Shown here one piece after another: positions 41,740-50,116 of a DNA stretch of 64,000 nt. How positions within the stretch are numbered: the first letter of the stretch is position 1; the number at the start of each line of letters is the position of its first letter. The DNA comes from Pseudoflavonifractor sp050943825 (GTDB lineage: Bacteria; Bacillota; Clostridia; Oscillospirales; Oscillospiraceae). Where the stretch lies: NCBI RefSeq assembly GCF_050943825.1, contig NZ_JBMNPX010000001.1, positions 310,001 through 374,000 on the forward strand, read 5' to 3'. A program made the position numbers and the translations under genes. The notes beneath the pieces were generated by a model. It was given only the letters and a program-made list of their open reading frames with translations, had not been told where the DNA came from and did no database searches.

Positions 41740-44700
41740 AACAGGCTCAGCTGGCCGTCCTCCCTCCGGGCGGGCCTGGCCGCCTGCTCCGTGCCCAGCG
41801 CCTCCGGCGGGATATCCGCCAGGAAGGGGGACGGCTCAGGCCCGGCAAGCAGAATCAGCTCCTCCATGGCCCGGGTCATGCCCACGTAGAACAGCCTCCG
41901 TTCCTCCGCCGGGTCGGACGCCCTGCGGCGGGAACAGTAGGGCAGCAGCCCCTTCTCCACCCCGCAGAGAAACACCACCGGGAACTCCAGGCCCTTGGCG
42001 GCGTGGAGGGTGGTCAGCGTCACATATCCGGCCCTGTACCCCTGCCCGGCACTGCGCAGCAGGTCGGCCTCCCGGCCCACGGTCAGGCTGAGAAGAAAAT
42101 CCTCCATCCGGCGGTGGAACACCGCCATATTCATCAGCCGCTCCAGCGGCTCCGTCCCCGCCCGGTCCACCGCCCGGCCGTAGGCCTCCAGCAGCCGGAC
42201 CGGCTTGTCCCGGCCCATGAGGGGCGCCAGCTGCTCCATCAGCGCCCGGAAGCGGGACAGGCCATCCGCCTCAGGACAGGCCGCCTCGGCGGCTCTGGCA
42301 CGCTCCACAGGGCTGCCCGTCTCCTGTCCCCAGACCTCCGCCGCGGCGTGGGCCGTGTCCGACGGGCAGTCGAAGCCCAGCATCAGGGCCAGGGACGGGT
42401 CCTCCCGCTCCGGCCACGCAAGCGCCCGGAAAAAGGCCAGGGCTCCACGGACCGTCCGGTGGGTCAGGAAGCCGCCCTTCCCCACCACCGCGCAGGGGAT
42501 GCCCTCCTTCCGCAGGCACTCCTCCAGCAGCTCCAGCTGACGGCGGGTACGGCAGCACACCGCAAAGTCGGAGAAGGTGCGGGCCGCCTCCCCATGGGCG
42601 GACACCATGTCCATGCCGCCCACCTGGCGGCCAATCTCCCGGGCCACAAAAATCCCCTGGGACAGCGGGGTGTCCGCCGTCACCAGCCGCACCCTGCCGC
42701 CGTCACCCGGGACGCTGTGGAGCCCCCGGGGTCCGCCGCCGTTCTTCTCAATAACCGGCAGGGCACAGCGGAGAATCTCCGCCCGGGAGCGGTAGTTCTC
42801 CGTCAGGCGGACGGTGCGCACCTCCGGCCAGTCCTCCGCCAGCCGCTGCCAGCTGGCCCCGTCGCCGCCCCGGAAGCCGTAGATAGACTGGTCCGGGTCG
42901 CCGATGACAAACAGGCTCTCCCCCGCCCTGTTCCAGGCCCGCAGCAGGCGGTACTGGATGGGGTCGCAGTCCTGGAACTCGTCCACCAGCAGGTGGGTGA
43001 AGGGCCGCAGGTCCTTGTCCGGCGCTCCCTCCGCCCTGGCCAGCTCGGCAAGCAGCAGGTCGTCAAAGTCCATGGCTCCCCGCTCCGACAGCATGGCCTG
43101 ATAGGCGCCGCAGGCCTTCTGCTCCGCCTCGCTCAGCTCCACGGGCAGGCCGTTCTTCGCCATGGACACCGCCCGGAGCAGTCCCTCGGGGGACATAATT
43201 TCTCCCGCCGCCTCTTCCGCCAGGGCCAGGGCCTCGGACTGGTCCAGCAGGCACACGCCGGGCTGATTTTTCAGGCTGATGGCGTGGAAGGTGCCCACCG
43301 TCAGGCCACGCAGGGCCCGCTTGCCCCCCAGTACATACTCCAGCCGCTGCCGCAGCTCCTCGGCGGCCCGGTTGGTGAAGGTAACCGTTGTAATGTTACC
43401 AGCCTTTACACCACAATCCTCAATCAGATGGGCAATCCGGTAGGCCAGGGTACGGGTCTTTCCGGTGCCCGGCCCGGCGGACACCGCCACCGCCCGGCCG
43501 TCCGCCTCCACGGCCGCCCGCTGGGCCTCATTGAGCCCGGCAGCGGCTGCCGTGTGCTTCTGTTCTGTCTCCCCTGCCATCTTTTTTACGGACAGGGATT
43601 TGGTCTCCTTGGCCTTCTTTCTGGCGGGAGCGGCGCCGCCGAACAGGCTCGCCTGGCCGCTGAAGGCCTGCCGCTCGGCGTCGGTCAGCAGGCCGATTTT
43701 GCCGTACACTCCGTCGTAGCCCGCCGTCCGCTCCACCTGCCCGCTGCGCAGGCGGCGGATGCCCTCGGCCACACAGGGACCGGCGGTGCGCTCAATGTCC
43801 TCGGTGGGCACGTCCCGCAGAATCTGAAATTCCGTGCCCAGCTGGGTAAGCATATGCTCATAGAGGGCGGTGTTCTTCTTGCTCTCCGGACTGCCGCCCA
43901 GGGAGGCGGCGATGACTTCGGGCAGGGGCACCAGGCTCTGGAAGTCCTTTGCCCCCTGGGGGCGGAAACCCTCCGGCCGGTCGGCCAGCTCCTCCACCCG
44001 GTGGAGCACCCCGATGGTCAGCTTTTTCCCACACACCGGGCACTTGCCCCCTGCCGCCACCGTCTCCACCGGCGTCAGGCACTGATTGCAGGTCCGGTGG
44101 CCGTCCAGATGGTACTTTCCCTCCTCGGGGAAAAACTCCAGGGTACCCAGCAGGCCCTCTCCGGTACACAGGGCACGGCGCAGGCTGGCATAGTCGGGAT
44201 TGATGTCAAGTAAATCCGCTTCACGGCCCAATTTGGCCGGGGAGTGGGCGTCCGAGTGGGACACCAGCTGATAGCTGTCCAGAGCGGAGAGCCGCCAGTT
44301 CATGGGCGGGTCGGAGGACAGACCGGTCTCCAGGGCGTGAATCTCCCCGGTCAGGTCCCCGAAGCAGTCCTCCAGAGAGTCAAAGCCGGAAAAGGCCCCA
44401 AAGACGGAGAAATGGGGCGTCCAGATATGAGCTGGGATGAACACCGCCTCGGGACAGGCCTCCAGGGTGATCTCCAGCAGGTCCCGGCAGTCCAGGCCCA
44501 GAATGGGCCGTCCGTCGGAGCGGATATTGCCGATGGCCTCCAGCCTGCGGGACAGCTCCTCCGCCGCCTCCAGGTCGGGCAGAAGGATAAGGCTGTGAAC
44601 CTTCCGCACTTTACCGTCCTTCTTGTAGATGGTGCTGATCTCCCCGGTGACCACAAAGCGGGGTGTGCCTGCGCCGGGAATTTCCTCCGGCAGACGGAAC

Positions 44701-44900
44701 TCCTCCTTCAGCACGTACAGGCCGTCCCCGTCCCGCTCCAGCTTGTCCGCCAGCTCCGCCCGCCAGGCCGGGTGGGTGAAGTCGCCGGTGCCCACCAATC
44801 CGATGCCCTTCCTTCTGGCCCACAGGTCCAGGTACTCTGGCACGCACTGGGCGCTGGTGGCCCCGGAATATTTTGAATGAATGTGCAGGTCTGCTATCAT
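41736..44900 (-). CDS. Endonuclease Q-like PHP nuclease fused to UvrD/PcrA helicase
   Basis: A 1054-residue two-part protein. Residues 1 to about 410 match endonuclease Q (EndoQ): PHP-domain metal residues (HIH at 6-8, Asp40, Glu87, His102, His158, SHSDAH at 215-219) and a four-cysteine zinc site (Cys271, 274, 287, 290). EndoQ cuts DNA 5' to uracil, hypoxanthine and abasic sites. Residues about 450-1054 are an SF1A helicase: Walker A GPGTGKT at 476-482, LVDEFQDCD, GDPDQSIYGFRGG, and TLHAAKGLEFP. Peptides QASLF (416-420) and QLSLF at the very C-terminus (1050-1054) fit the sliding-clamp-binding pattern. The joined activities suggest nicking at deaminated bases followed by unwinding. No partner gene is adjacent; convergent with the AI-2E gene. 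Confidence 0.92.
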   Translation of the reverse strand: MIADLHIHSKYSGATSAQCVPEYLDLWARRKGIGLVGTGDFTHPAWRAELADKLERDGDGLYVLKEEFRLPEEIPGAGTPRFVVTGEISTIYKKDGKVRKVHSLILLPDLEAAEELSRRLEAIGNIRSDGRPILGLDCRDLLEITLEACPEAVFIPAHIWTPHFSVFGAFSGFDSLEDCFGDLTGEIHALETGLSSDPPMNWRLSALDSYQLVSHSDAHSPAKLGREADLLDINPDYASLRRALCTGEGLLGTLEFFPEEGKYHLDGHRTCNQCLTPVETVAAGGKCPVCGKKLTIGVLHRVEELADRPEGFRPQGAKDFQSLVPLPEVIAASLGGSPESKKNTALYEHMLTQLGTEFQILRDVPTEDIERTAGPCVAEGIRRLRSGQVERTAGYDGVYGKIGLLTDAERQAFSGQASLFGGAAPARKKAKETKSLSVKKMAGETEQKHTAAAAGLNEAQRAAVEADGRAVAVSAGPGTGKTRTLAYRIAHLIEDCGVKAGNITTVTFTNRAAEELRQRLEYVLGGKRALRGLTVGTFHAISLKNQPGVCLLDQSEALALAEEAAGEIMSPEGLLRAVSMAKNGLPVELSEAEQKACGAYQAMLSERGAMDFDDLLLAELARAEGAPDKDLRPFTHLLVDEFQDCDPIQYRLLRAWNRAGESLFVIGDPDQSIYGFRGGDGASWQRLAEDWPEVRTVRLTENYRSRAEILRCALPVIEKNGGGPRGLHSVPGDGGRVRLVTADTPLSQGIFVAREIGRQVGGMDMVSAHGEAARTFSDFAVCCRTRRQLELLEECLRKEGIPCAVVGKGGFLTHRTVRGALAFFRALAWPEREDPSLALMLGFDCPSDTAHAAAEVWGQETGSPVERARAAEAACPEADGLSRFRALMEQLAPLMGRDKPVRLLEAYGRAVDRAGTEPLERLMNMAVFHRRMEDFLLSLTVGREADLLRSAGQGYRAGYVTLTTLHAAKGLEFPVVFLCGVEKGLLPYCSRRRASDPAEERRLFYVGMTRAMEELILLAGPEPSPFLADIPPEALGTEQAARPARREDGQLSLF

Positions 44901-44937
44901 GCTGCCGCTCCTTTCCCGCCGCTGCGCGGCACAAAAA

Positions 44938-44963
44938 CCCCCCCGGCCTTCTGGCCGGGGGGG
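44938..44963 (-). terminator. Terminator of the DtxR-type gene
   Basis: An 11-base perfect GC stem (44938-44948 with 44953-44963), loop TTCT, with GTTTTTGT following on the minus strand. Confidence 0.92.
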
Positions 44964-44978
44964 TGAAAGTCTGTTCTC

Positions 44979-45356
44979 TTATTCCTCCGGAACGCGACCG
45001 GCAATATGCTCCTTAATCTTCTGGAACGTCTCGTCCGACACATCGTGCTCAATGCGGCAGGCGTCCTCAGAGGCCGTCTCCGGCGAGACCCCCAGGGCCA
45101 TCAGCCATTTGCTCAGCAGGCGGTGCCGCTCATAGATGCGGGAGGCAATCTCCATGCCTGCGTCGGTCAGGTCAATGAGCCCCTCCTTGTCCATGGTAAT
45201 GTAGCCGTTCTCCCGCAGCAGGCTCATGGCCCGGCTGATGCTGGGCTTGGAAAAATCCATCTTGCGGGCAATATCAATGGAGCGCACAGCGCCCTTTTCC
45301 TCTTTGAGCATCAGGATGGTCTCCAGATAGTTCTCTGCGGATTCCTGAATTTTCAT
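44979..45356 (-). CDS. DtxR/MntR-type metal-dependent regulator
   Basis: 125 residues: an N-terminal winged helix (1-65, ENYLETILMLKEEKGAVRSIDIA then SKPSISRAMSLLRENGYI) and a metal-binding dimerisation domain (70-125) with His of ERHRLLSKWL, Glu/Cys of EDACRIEHDVSDE. No SH3-like third domain, so of the short MntR type. It should repress uptake genes when Mn or Fe is abundant, but no transporter lies beside it in this window. Its own terminator makes it a single-gene unit. Confidence 0.92.
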   Translation of the reverse strand: MKIQESAENYLETILMLKEEKGAVRSIDIARKMDFSKPSISRAMSLLRENGYITMDKEGLIDLTDAGMEIASRIYERHRLLSKWLMALGVSPETASEDACRIEHDVSDETFQKIKEHIAGRVPEE

Positions 45357-45462
45357 GGATACACCTCCGGTTTACTTCGCCGTTGGAAACCGCCGCTCCC
45401 CATTCAGGCGGCGGGATATCATCTGGTTCAGGACGCCTCCGGCACGGCATCCATTTTTGTCA

Positions 45463-45491
45463 ATTTTAGCATAGTGTGCCCTGAAAGGCAA
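45463..45491 (-). promoter_or_regulatory. Likely promoter of the DtxR-type gene
   Basis: TTGCCT (45486-45491) and TAAAAT (45463-45468) on the minus strand with a 17-base spacer, about 105 bases before the start. The 270-base gap 45357-45626 otherwise shows nothing clear. Confidence 0.55.
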
Positions 45492-45626
45492 GGAGCGAAT
45501 TCTCCCCGCTTCTGTCCGGACGGCAAACCATCACTTTTTTCTTTCCTTTGTCACAAAAACGGCCGCTCCGCCGTTATTATGGGTGAAACCGGTTTTCGAC
45601 ATCCTCAAAATGAAAGGAGGGACACC

Positions 45627-46151
45627 ATGGACGAACAGCAGCTTCAGGCCGCCTTTTCCGCCGGAGATGAGGCCGCCCTCTCCGCCGCTATTGACCGCTA
45701 TGGGCAGTCCCTGCTGCGCTACTGCCACCATATTCTCTGTGACTACCATGAGGCCCAGGATGTGGTGCAGGACACCTTTTTCAAAGCCTGGCGCTACCGG
45801 GAACGGCTCAAGGCCGCGCCGCTCCAGCCCTGGCTGTACCGGCTGGCCTATACCGCCTGTATCGACCAGATACGGCGAAGAAAGCGGCAGCTTTTCCCGC
45901 CCCCTCCCCAGACTCCATCTGACCCGGATTACATCGGCGAGGACCTGCGCCGCGCTCTGCTCACCCTCAAGCCGGAGGAGCGCGCTCTTGTCTTCGGCCG
46001 GGTCATGGAGGAGGAATCCTTTGAAGTGCTGGCCCAGCGGCAGGGTGTGTCCGCCGCCACCGCGCGGCAGCGCTACCTCCGTTCCAAAAAGAAGCTGGCC
46101 AAGGCCCTGGCCCCGTCTCACCCGTCCCACGCAAAGGAGGATTGTTTATGA
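45627..46151 (+). CDS. ECF-type RNA polymerase sigma factor
   Basis: 174 residues: region 2 (about 20-75, HHILCDYHEAQDVVQDTFFKAWRYR) and region 4 (about 110-165, LKPEERALVFGRVMEEESFEVLAQ). ATG 45627 has AAAGGAGGG 6 bases upstream; a longer frame back to 45006 only reads antisense through the DtxR gene. Its stop overlaps the next start as ATGA. The downstream membrane protein is its likely anti-sigma factor. Target promoter unknown; such pairs often control themselves, and no clear promoter is visible upstream. Confidence 0.93.
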   Translation: MDEQQLQAAFSAGDEAALSAAIDRYGQSLLRYCHHILCDYHEAQDVVQDTFFKAWRYRERLKAAPLQPWLYRLAYTACIDQIRRRKRQLFPPPPQTPSDPDYIGEDLRRALLTLKPEERALVFGRVMEEESFEVLAQRQGVSAATARQRYLRSKKKLAKALAPSHPSHAKEDCL

Positions 46152-47545
46152 ACCGAACCTCAGACGAACAACTGATATACGACGCGCTCTCCCAGGTGGA
46201 CACACCCTCCTGTGACATTGAGCGCGGTGTCCGCCTGCGGCTGGCTGCGGCCAGCAGCCGTCAGCGCCGCGCCCTCCCCCGGCGCACACTCCTGCTGGCC
46301 GCCGCCCTGGCCCTCTTCCTTGTGATTAGCGCGGCAGCTGCCGGCGTCTCCGGCCTGTGGCAGTACTTCTGGCCCGGCGCCCACATTCCCTCCAGCGCGG
46401 TCACCTCCCCCGGCATCAGCCAGACCGCCGGAGACTACACCCTCACCCTGGAGGACGTAATGGCCGACGACAGCGGCATCATCCTGCTGCTGTCCCTCTC
46501 TCGTGCGGACGGAGGTCCCATAGACCCGGACGCCCGCCTCAGCGCCCACACCATGCACGCCGACCTTCTGGCCGACGGAGAGTCCTTCGGCGGAGGAGGC
46601 ATGGACACCCCCGTCCTCTCGGAGGATGGAACCGCCCTCTTCTTCTGCTGTGAGCTGGAGGACCACCGTCTCTCCGCCGGAGAGATGCTGTCCGGCAAGC
46701 AGCTCACCTTTACCGCTGACGGCGTGGCCATTCCGCTCTATTCAGACAACGCCCTGGGCTATCAGCCGGAAGAGGCCGTATCCCTGGCGGTCCTTGGGGA
46801 GCTGGATATTCCGGAATACAGCGCCGGACAGGACGCAGCTGGTCTGGAGCAGGTCTCCATCCCTCTGCCGCTGGACGAGACATTCCCCCAGTACCGGATA
46901 CTGGGCGCGGCTGTCACCGAAAACGGGCTGGGTATCCTTCTCAGCGACGGCACAGTCCAAAACGGCGACCTGGTGTGCGGCGGCATCCTCCCCGAGGCTC
47001 TGGTGGACACCAGGACCGGTGAGACCTATTCTCTGTTCGGCGGCGACGGCGTCACCCTGTCCGACGGCACCAGAGGCGCACTTTACACCTTCCGGGACTG
47101 CCCCCTCACCGCCGCCGACCTGCCCTGGCTGGAGTTGATGGTCTCCTATCAGATGGACAAGGTCCTGTCCGACGCTCCCTTCTCCCTCACCTTTACCGCC
47201 GACCAGAGCGCCGCCCTGACGCTTGATATCCAAACCGCTGTGGACCTGAACGGCACAGCCCTCCAGCTCACCAGCCTGCGGCTCTCCGCGCTGGACGTCT
47301 CCTTTACTGCGGGCAACGGCATCGGAGACCTGAGCCCTCTCTCTGATAAGAGCCTGTCCCCGGTGCTCACCATGGCGGACGGCAGTCAGATTGCCACTGT
47401 GTGGCAGGGTGGCTCCGGCTCTTCCAGAGGCCCCTCCTCCGCCCACTTCCAGCCCGTGGACAAGGACGGAAGCCGCATTTTCCCTGACACTGCGGACATT
47501 GTCTCCGTCTCCCTGGCCGGACAGACCATCTGGACCGCACCATAA
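46148..47545 (+). CDS. Membrane protein, probable anti-sigma factor (DUF4179-like)
   Basis: 465 residues: a cytosolic N-terminus of about 45 residues (DEQLIYDALSQVDTPSCDIERGV), one membrane helix (about 48-68), and a large extracellular part of beta-type sequence, the layout of DUF4179-type proteins found after ECF sigma genes in Clostridia. Start at ATG 46148 (AAAGGAGG 8 bases upstream) overlaps the sigma stop by 4 bases. The short cytosolic part is expected to hold the sigma factor. The external domain could sense an envelope signal, but no ligand motif is seen. Confidence 0.8.
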   Translation: MNRTSDEQLIYDALSQVDTPSCDIERGVRLRLAAASSRQRRALPRRTLLLAAALALFLVISAAAAGVSGLWQYFWPGAHIPSSAVTSPGISQTAGDYTLTLEDVMADDSGIILLLSLSRADGGPIDPDARLSAHTMHADLLADGESFGGGGMDTPVLSEDGTALFFCCELEDHRLSAGEMLSGKQLTFTADGVAIPLYSDNALGYQPEEAVSLAVLGELDIPEYSAGQDAAGLEQVSIPLPLDETFPQYRILGAAVTENGLGILLSDGTVQNGDLVCGGILPEALVDTRTGETYSLFGGDGVTLSDGTRGALYTFRDCPLTAADLPWLELMVSYQMDKVLSDAPFSLTFTADQSAALTLDIQTAVDLNGTALQLTSLRLSALDVSFTAGNGIGDLSPLSDKSLSPVLTMADGSQIATVWQGGSGSSRGPSSAHFQPVDKDGSRIFPDTADIVSVSLAGQTIWTAP

Positions 47546-47566
47546 CCATATTTCTCCCCTTTTCAC

Positions 47567-47597
47567 GCCTCTCCCCCACTGGGAGAGGCTCTTTTTT
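47567..47597 (+). terminator. Terminator of the sigma/anti-sigma operon
   Basis: A 9-base stem (47567-47575 with 47581-47589), then TCTTTTTT on the plus strand, 21 bases beyond the stop. Confidence 0.9.
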
Positions 47598-47687
47598 GCT
47601 CCGCCGCCCCTTTCGCCCGGTTTCCCGAGATTTTCCCCCCTTCCAATGGTAGACTTATGGAAGATTCTTCCTGAAAGAGGGGATTTT

Positions 47688-49082
47688 ATGTCTGACACGC
47701 TCTGGCGCTCTCCCCGCACCTGCGGAGCCTGGCTGGCGATTCCGTGCGGAGCGGCGGGAACGGCGCTGCTGATGCTGGCCCTGGCCCGGGTCATGGGGCT
47801 GCAATATGCCAACCTGCCGGACCGGTGGCTGATTTTTATGTTGTTGCTCGCGCTGGCGGCCTTGTCTCTGGCCCTGCTGGCCCTGGAGGGCTGCGGCTGG
47901 CAGTTGTGTCTGTTCTGTCTGCTGCCGGTGGGGACAGCCCTCTTCTACCGGGTGCTGTGTCTGGATTACTGTTCCTACGATTATTACGATTTCCTGGGCC
48001 CCTGGGCGGCCTATTTCCGGGACAACGGCGGCTTCGCAGCCCTGAAGGACAGCGTGGGAAACTACAATGTCCCCTACCTCTATTTTCTCGCCGCCCTCTC
48101 CTATCTGGATGTACCCGATTTTTACCTTATTAAACTCTTTTCCGTGCTCTTTGACGTGGTGCTGGCCTGGGGTGGATTTCGGCTGTGCCGTCTCTTCTGT
48201 CCGGATGATAGTCCCCGGCCTGCTGCCGTATTCTGTCTGCTCCTGCTGCTGCCCACTGTGGTACTCAACGGCGCCTGCTGGTCCCAGTGTGACGCCATCT
48301 ACGCCGCCCTCATTCTCCACGCCCTGGCCTGCGGCCTGGAGAAGCGGGGCGCCGCCTCTCTGGCGCTGGCCGGTCTGGCCTTCTCCGTCAAGCTTCAGAC
48401 CGTGTTCCTCCTGCCCCTGTGGGCGGCCCTTTGGTTTACAGGACGGGTCAAAACCAGGCACCTGCCCCTCTTCCCCGCCGCCTTTCTGGCCGCCATTTTT
48501 CCGGCGCTCCTGGCAGGAAAGCCGCTGCCTGACATTCTGGGGGTCTACATCGGTCAGACGGAGGCTTATGGGGATTACCTCACCCTCAACGCCCCCTCGG
48601 TCTATGCCCTGCTCCCGGAAGCACTGTCGGAGCATGTATCCCTCCTGGCCCCGCTGGGCATCGCCGCCGCCGGACTGCTGACGGCAGGGGTGCTGCTGGC
48701 CCTCTTTCTCAACCGGCAGCAGGTCACCGACCGGGCCCTGTTGGCGGGCGGCGCTGTACTGGCTATCGGGATTCCCTTTCTCCTCCCCCACATGCACGAC
48801 CGCTACTTCTTCCTGGCCGACGTCCTCACCCTGATTCTAGCCTGCATGGACCGGCGACGCATCCCTCAGGCGGCGCTGGTGCAGATAGCCTCCCTGGGGG
48901 CCTACTACGCCTACCTGAAGCTGGAATACGCCTTCCCTATGGCGCTGGGCGCGCTGCTGACGCTGGCTGCTCTGGTCTGGGCTGCTCATGGGTTGTTTCG
49001 TGCCCTATGTCCCCCAGCAGACATCACCCGGGAAATACAAAAACGCCCCCGTCCGCAGCACAGACAGGGGCGTGTCAGATGA
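47688..49082 (+). CDS. Polytopic GT-C-type glycosyltransferase (putative)
   Basis: 464 residues with about 11 membrane helices. The first external loop contains DYYDFLGPWAAYFRDNGG, in the place and style of the acidic motif of GT-C mannosyl/glucosyltransferases that use lipid-phosphate sugars, and LPHMHDRYFFLADV late in the chain resembles their conserved region. ATG 47688 with AGAGGGG 6 bases upstream; an in-frame extension to 47391 runs through the previous gene's end and terminator. Its basic C-terminal tail overlaps the terminator of the convergent DUF3842 gene. Acceptor and sugar unknown. Confidence 0.78.
   Translation: MSDTLWRSPRTCGAWLAIPCGAAGTALLMLALARVMGLQYANLPDRWLIFMLLLALAALSLALLALEGCGWQLCLFCLLPVGTALFYRVLCLDYCSYDYYDFLGPWAAYFRDNGGFAALKDSVGNYNVPYLYFLAALSYLDVPDFYLIKLFSVLFDVVLAWGGFRLCRLFCPDDSPRPAAVFCLLLLLPTVVLNGACWSQCDAIYAALILHALACGLEKRGAASLALAGLAFSVKLQTVFLLPLWAALWFTGRVKTRHLPLFPAAFLAAIFPALLAGKPLPDILGVYIGQTEAYGDYLTLNAPSVYALLPEALSEHVSLLAPLGIAAAGLLTAGVLLALFLNRQQVTDRALLAGGAVLAIGIPFLLPHMHDRYFFLADVLTLILACMDRRRIPQAALVQIASLGAYYAYLKLEYAFPMALGALLTLAALVWAAHGLFRALCPPADITREIQKRPRPQHRQGRVR
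49043..49073 (-). terminator. Terminator of DUF3842 inside the GT-C gene end
   Basis: An 11-pair stem with one G-T pair (49043-49053 with 49063-49073), followed by TTTTTGTATTT on the minus strand. Confidence 0.85.
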
Positions 49083-49085
49083 TGC

Positions 49086-49520
49086 TTACGCCTGGGTCAG
49101 CCGTGAAAGCTCCTCACCCACCAGTTCCATGGCACGGTCCAGACTCTGGGTCACCGTGCCGGGCTCCGCCGCCACCCGGATGTGGCAGCGCTCCATGGGG
49201 ACGAGAATCTTCACCGCTTCACTCTCGCCGATGGCCAGCGCCATGGCGGGGGTGATCTCCCCCAGCAGGCCGTTGGCCGCCAGGATGGTGACCACGCCCA
49301 GAATTATCTGTGCCTTTCCCGCGTTGACCACAATGGCGTTCTCACCGGTGGCGCCATCGTCGGCTCCCGCCTTCAGCATGCGGGCAGTAGCCCCGGAATT
49401 GGTCCCCAGAGCACGGACATGGAGCCAAGGGTAGCTTTTCTTCAGCTTCTCCACCAGGCTCTTCCCGATTCCGCCGCCCAGTCCGTCCACCACGGCTACA
49501 ATAATATCTTCCCGCTTCAA
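49086..49520 (-). CDS. DUF3842 family protein
   Basis: 144 residues from a TTG at 49520. The N-terminus DIIVAVVDGLGGGIGKSLVEKL is the family signature, a glycine-rich Rossmann-like turn; later ATGENAIVVNAGKAQIILG. Function unknown; the family is common in Clostridia as a single small gene. The start is weakly supported (GGAG about 12 bases upstream), and no ATG lies near; the first residues are therefore uncertain. Confidence 0.85.
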   Translation of the reverse strand: MKREDIIVAVVDGLGGGIGKSLVEKLKKSYPWLHVRALGTNSGATARMLKAGADDGATGENAIVVNAGKAQIILGVVTILAANGLLGEITPAMALAIGESEAVKILVPMERCHIRVAAEPGTVTQSLDRAMELVGEELSRLTQA

Positions 49521-49674
49521 TTCCTACCAACTCCGTTCGTTATCCCTTTTTCGCTCTATCTCCGCAATTTTACCCTATGCTATGCAAAATTGCAAACAAT
49601 TTTTACGAAAAAATCGGTTCGTCATTTTGATTGACATAATAATTGTTTTGGCAGGATTTTCTGCCGGAAAAAGT

Positions 49675-49703
49675 TTGACATGGCGACTACAATGTGTTAC
49701 AAT
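49675..49703 (+). promoter_or_regulatory. Promoter of the 96-residue protein gene
   Basis: TTGACA (49675-49680) and TACAAT (49698-49703) with a 17-base spacer, 40 bases before the start codon. Confidence 0.92.
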
Positions 49704-49743
49704 TTGGTTACAGTTTGATTTTAGTTGTTACAAGGAGGGCCTC

Positions 49744-50034
49744 ATGGCTGAAGAAAAGATTCCTCTGGTTTATAAGGGACACCCGCTCCGCCGCAAGGAC
49801 AATCTGATTTACTACGGCAGCATGGCCGACAAATACATCATTATGATGCAGATTATGGACACCAAAAAGGTGGATGACCTGGATGTGGCCTCCCGCGTGT
49901 CCGTCCAGCTGCAGCTCACCGACCCCGACCTGAAGAGCCGGGACCGGGTGGTGAAGAAGACCGAGAAGGACAGCCTGTACAACGCCATGGACGTGGCTTC
50001 CGTCTGGCTGGAGCGCAGCCTCTCTTCCAAGTAA
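49744..50034 (+). CDS. Small conserved protein of unknown function
   Basis: 96 residues. ATG 49744 has AAGGAGGG 7 bases upstream and a near-consensus promoter, so it should be well expressed. It begins MAEEKIPLVYKGHPLRRKDN and is charged, with alternating strand-like stretches (KYIIMMQIMD, RVSVQLQLTD) and a C-terminal helix ending LERSLSSK. No signal peptide or membrane helix; no family recognised. It lies 82 bases before the SH3b-NlpC/P60 gene in the same direction and may share its transcript. Confidence 0.8.
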   Translation: MAEEKIPLVYKGHPLRRKDNLIYYGSMADKYIIMMQIMDTKKVDDLDVASRVSVQLQLTDPDLKSRDRVVKKTEKDSLYNAMDVASVWLERSLSSK

Positions 50035-50116
50035 GAGCCGCTGCCCCGCAACCATTACGAAAGAGAAAACCTTCCCGGCGCAAGCCGGACCGAATCTGTT
50101 ATGGAGGCTGATACCA

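Noticed and set aside
45006..45626. N-terminal extension of the ECF sigma frame
   Set aside because: It reads antisense through the DtxR gene and has no start signal; ATG 45627 has a strong ribosome site.
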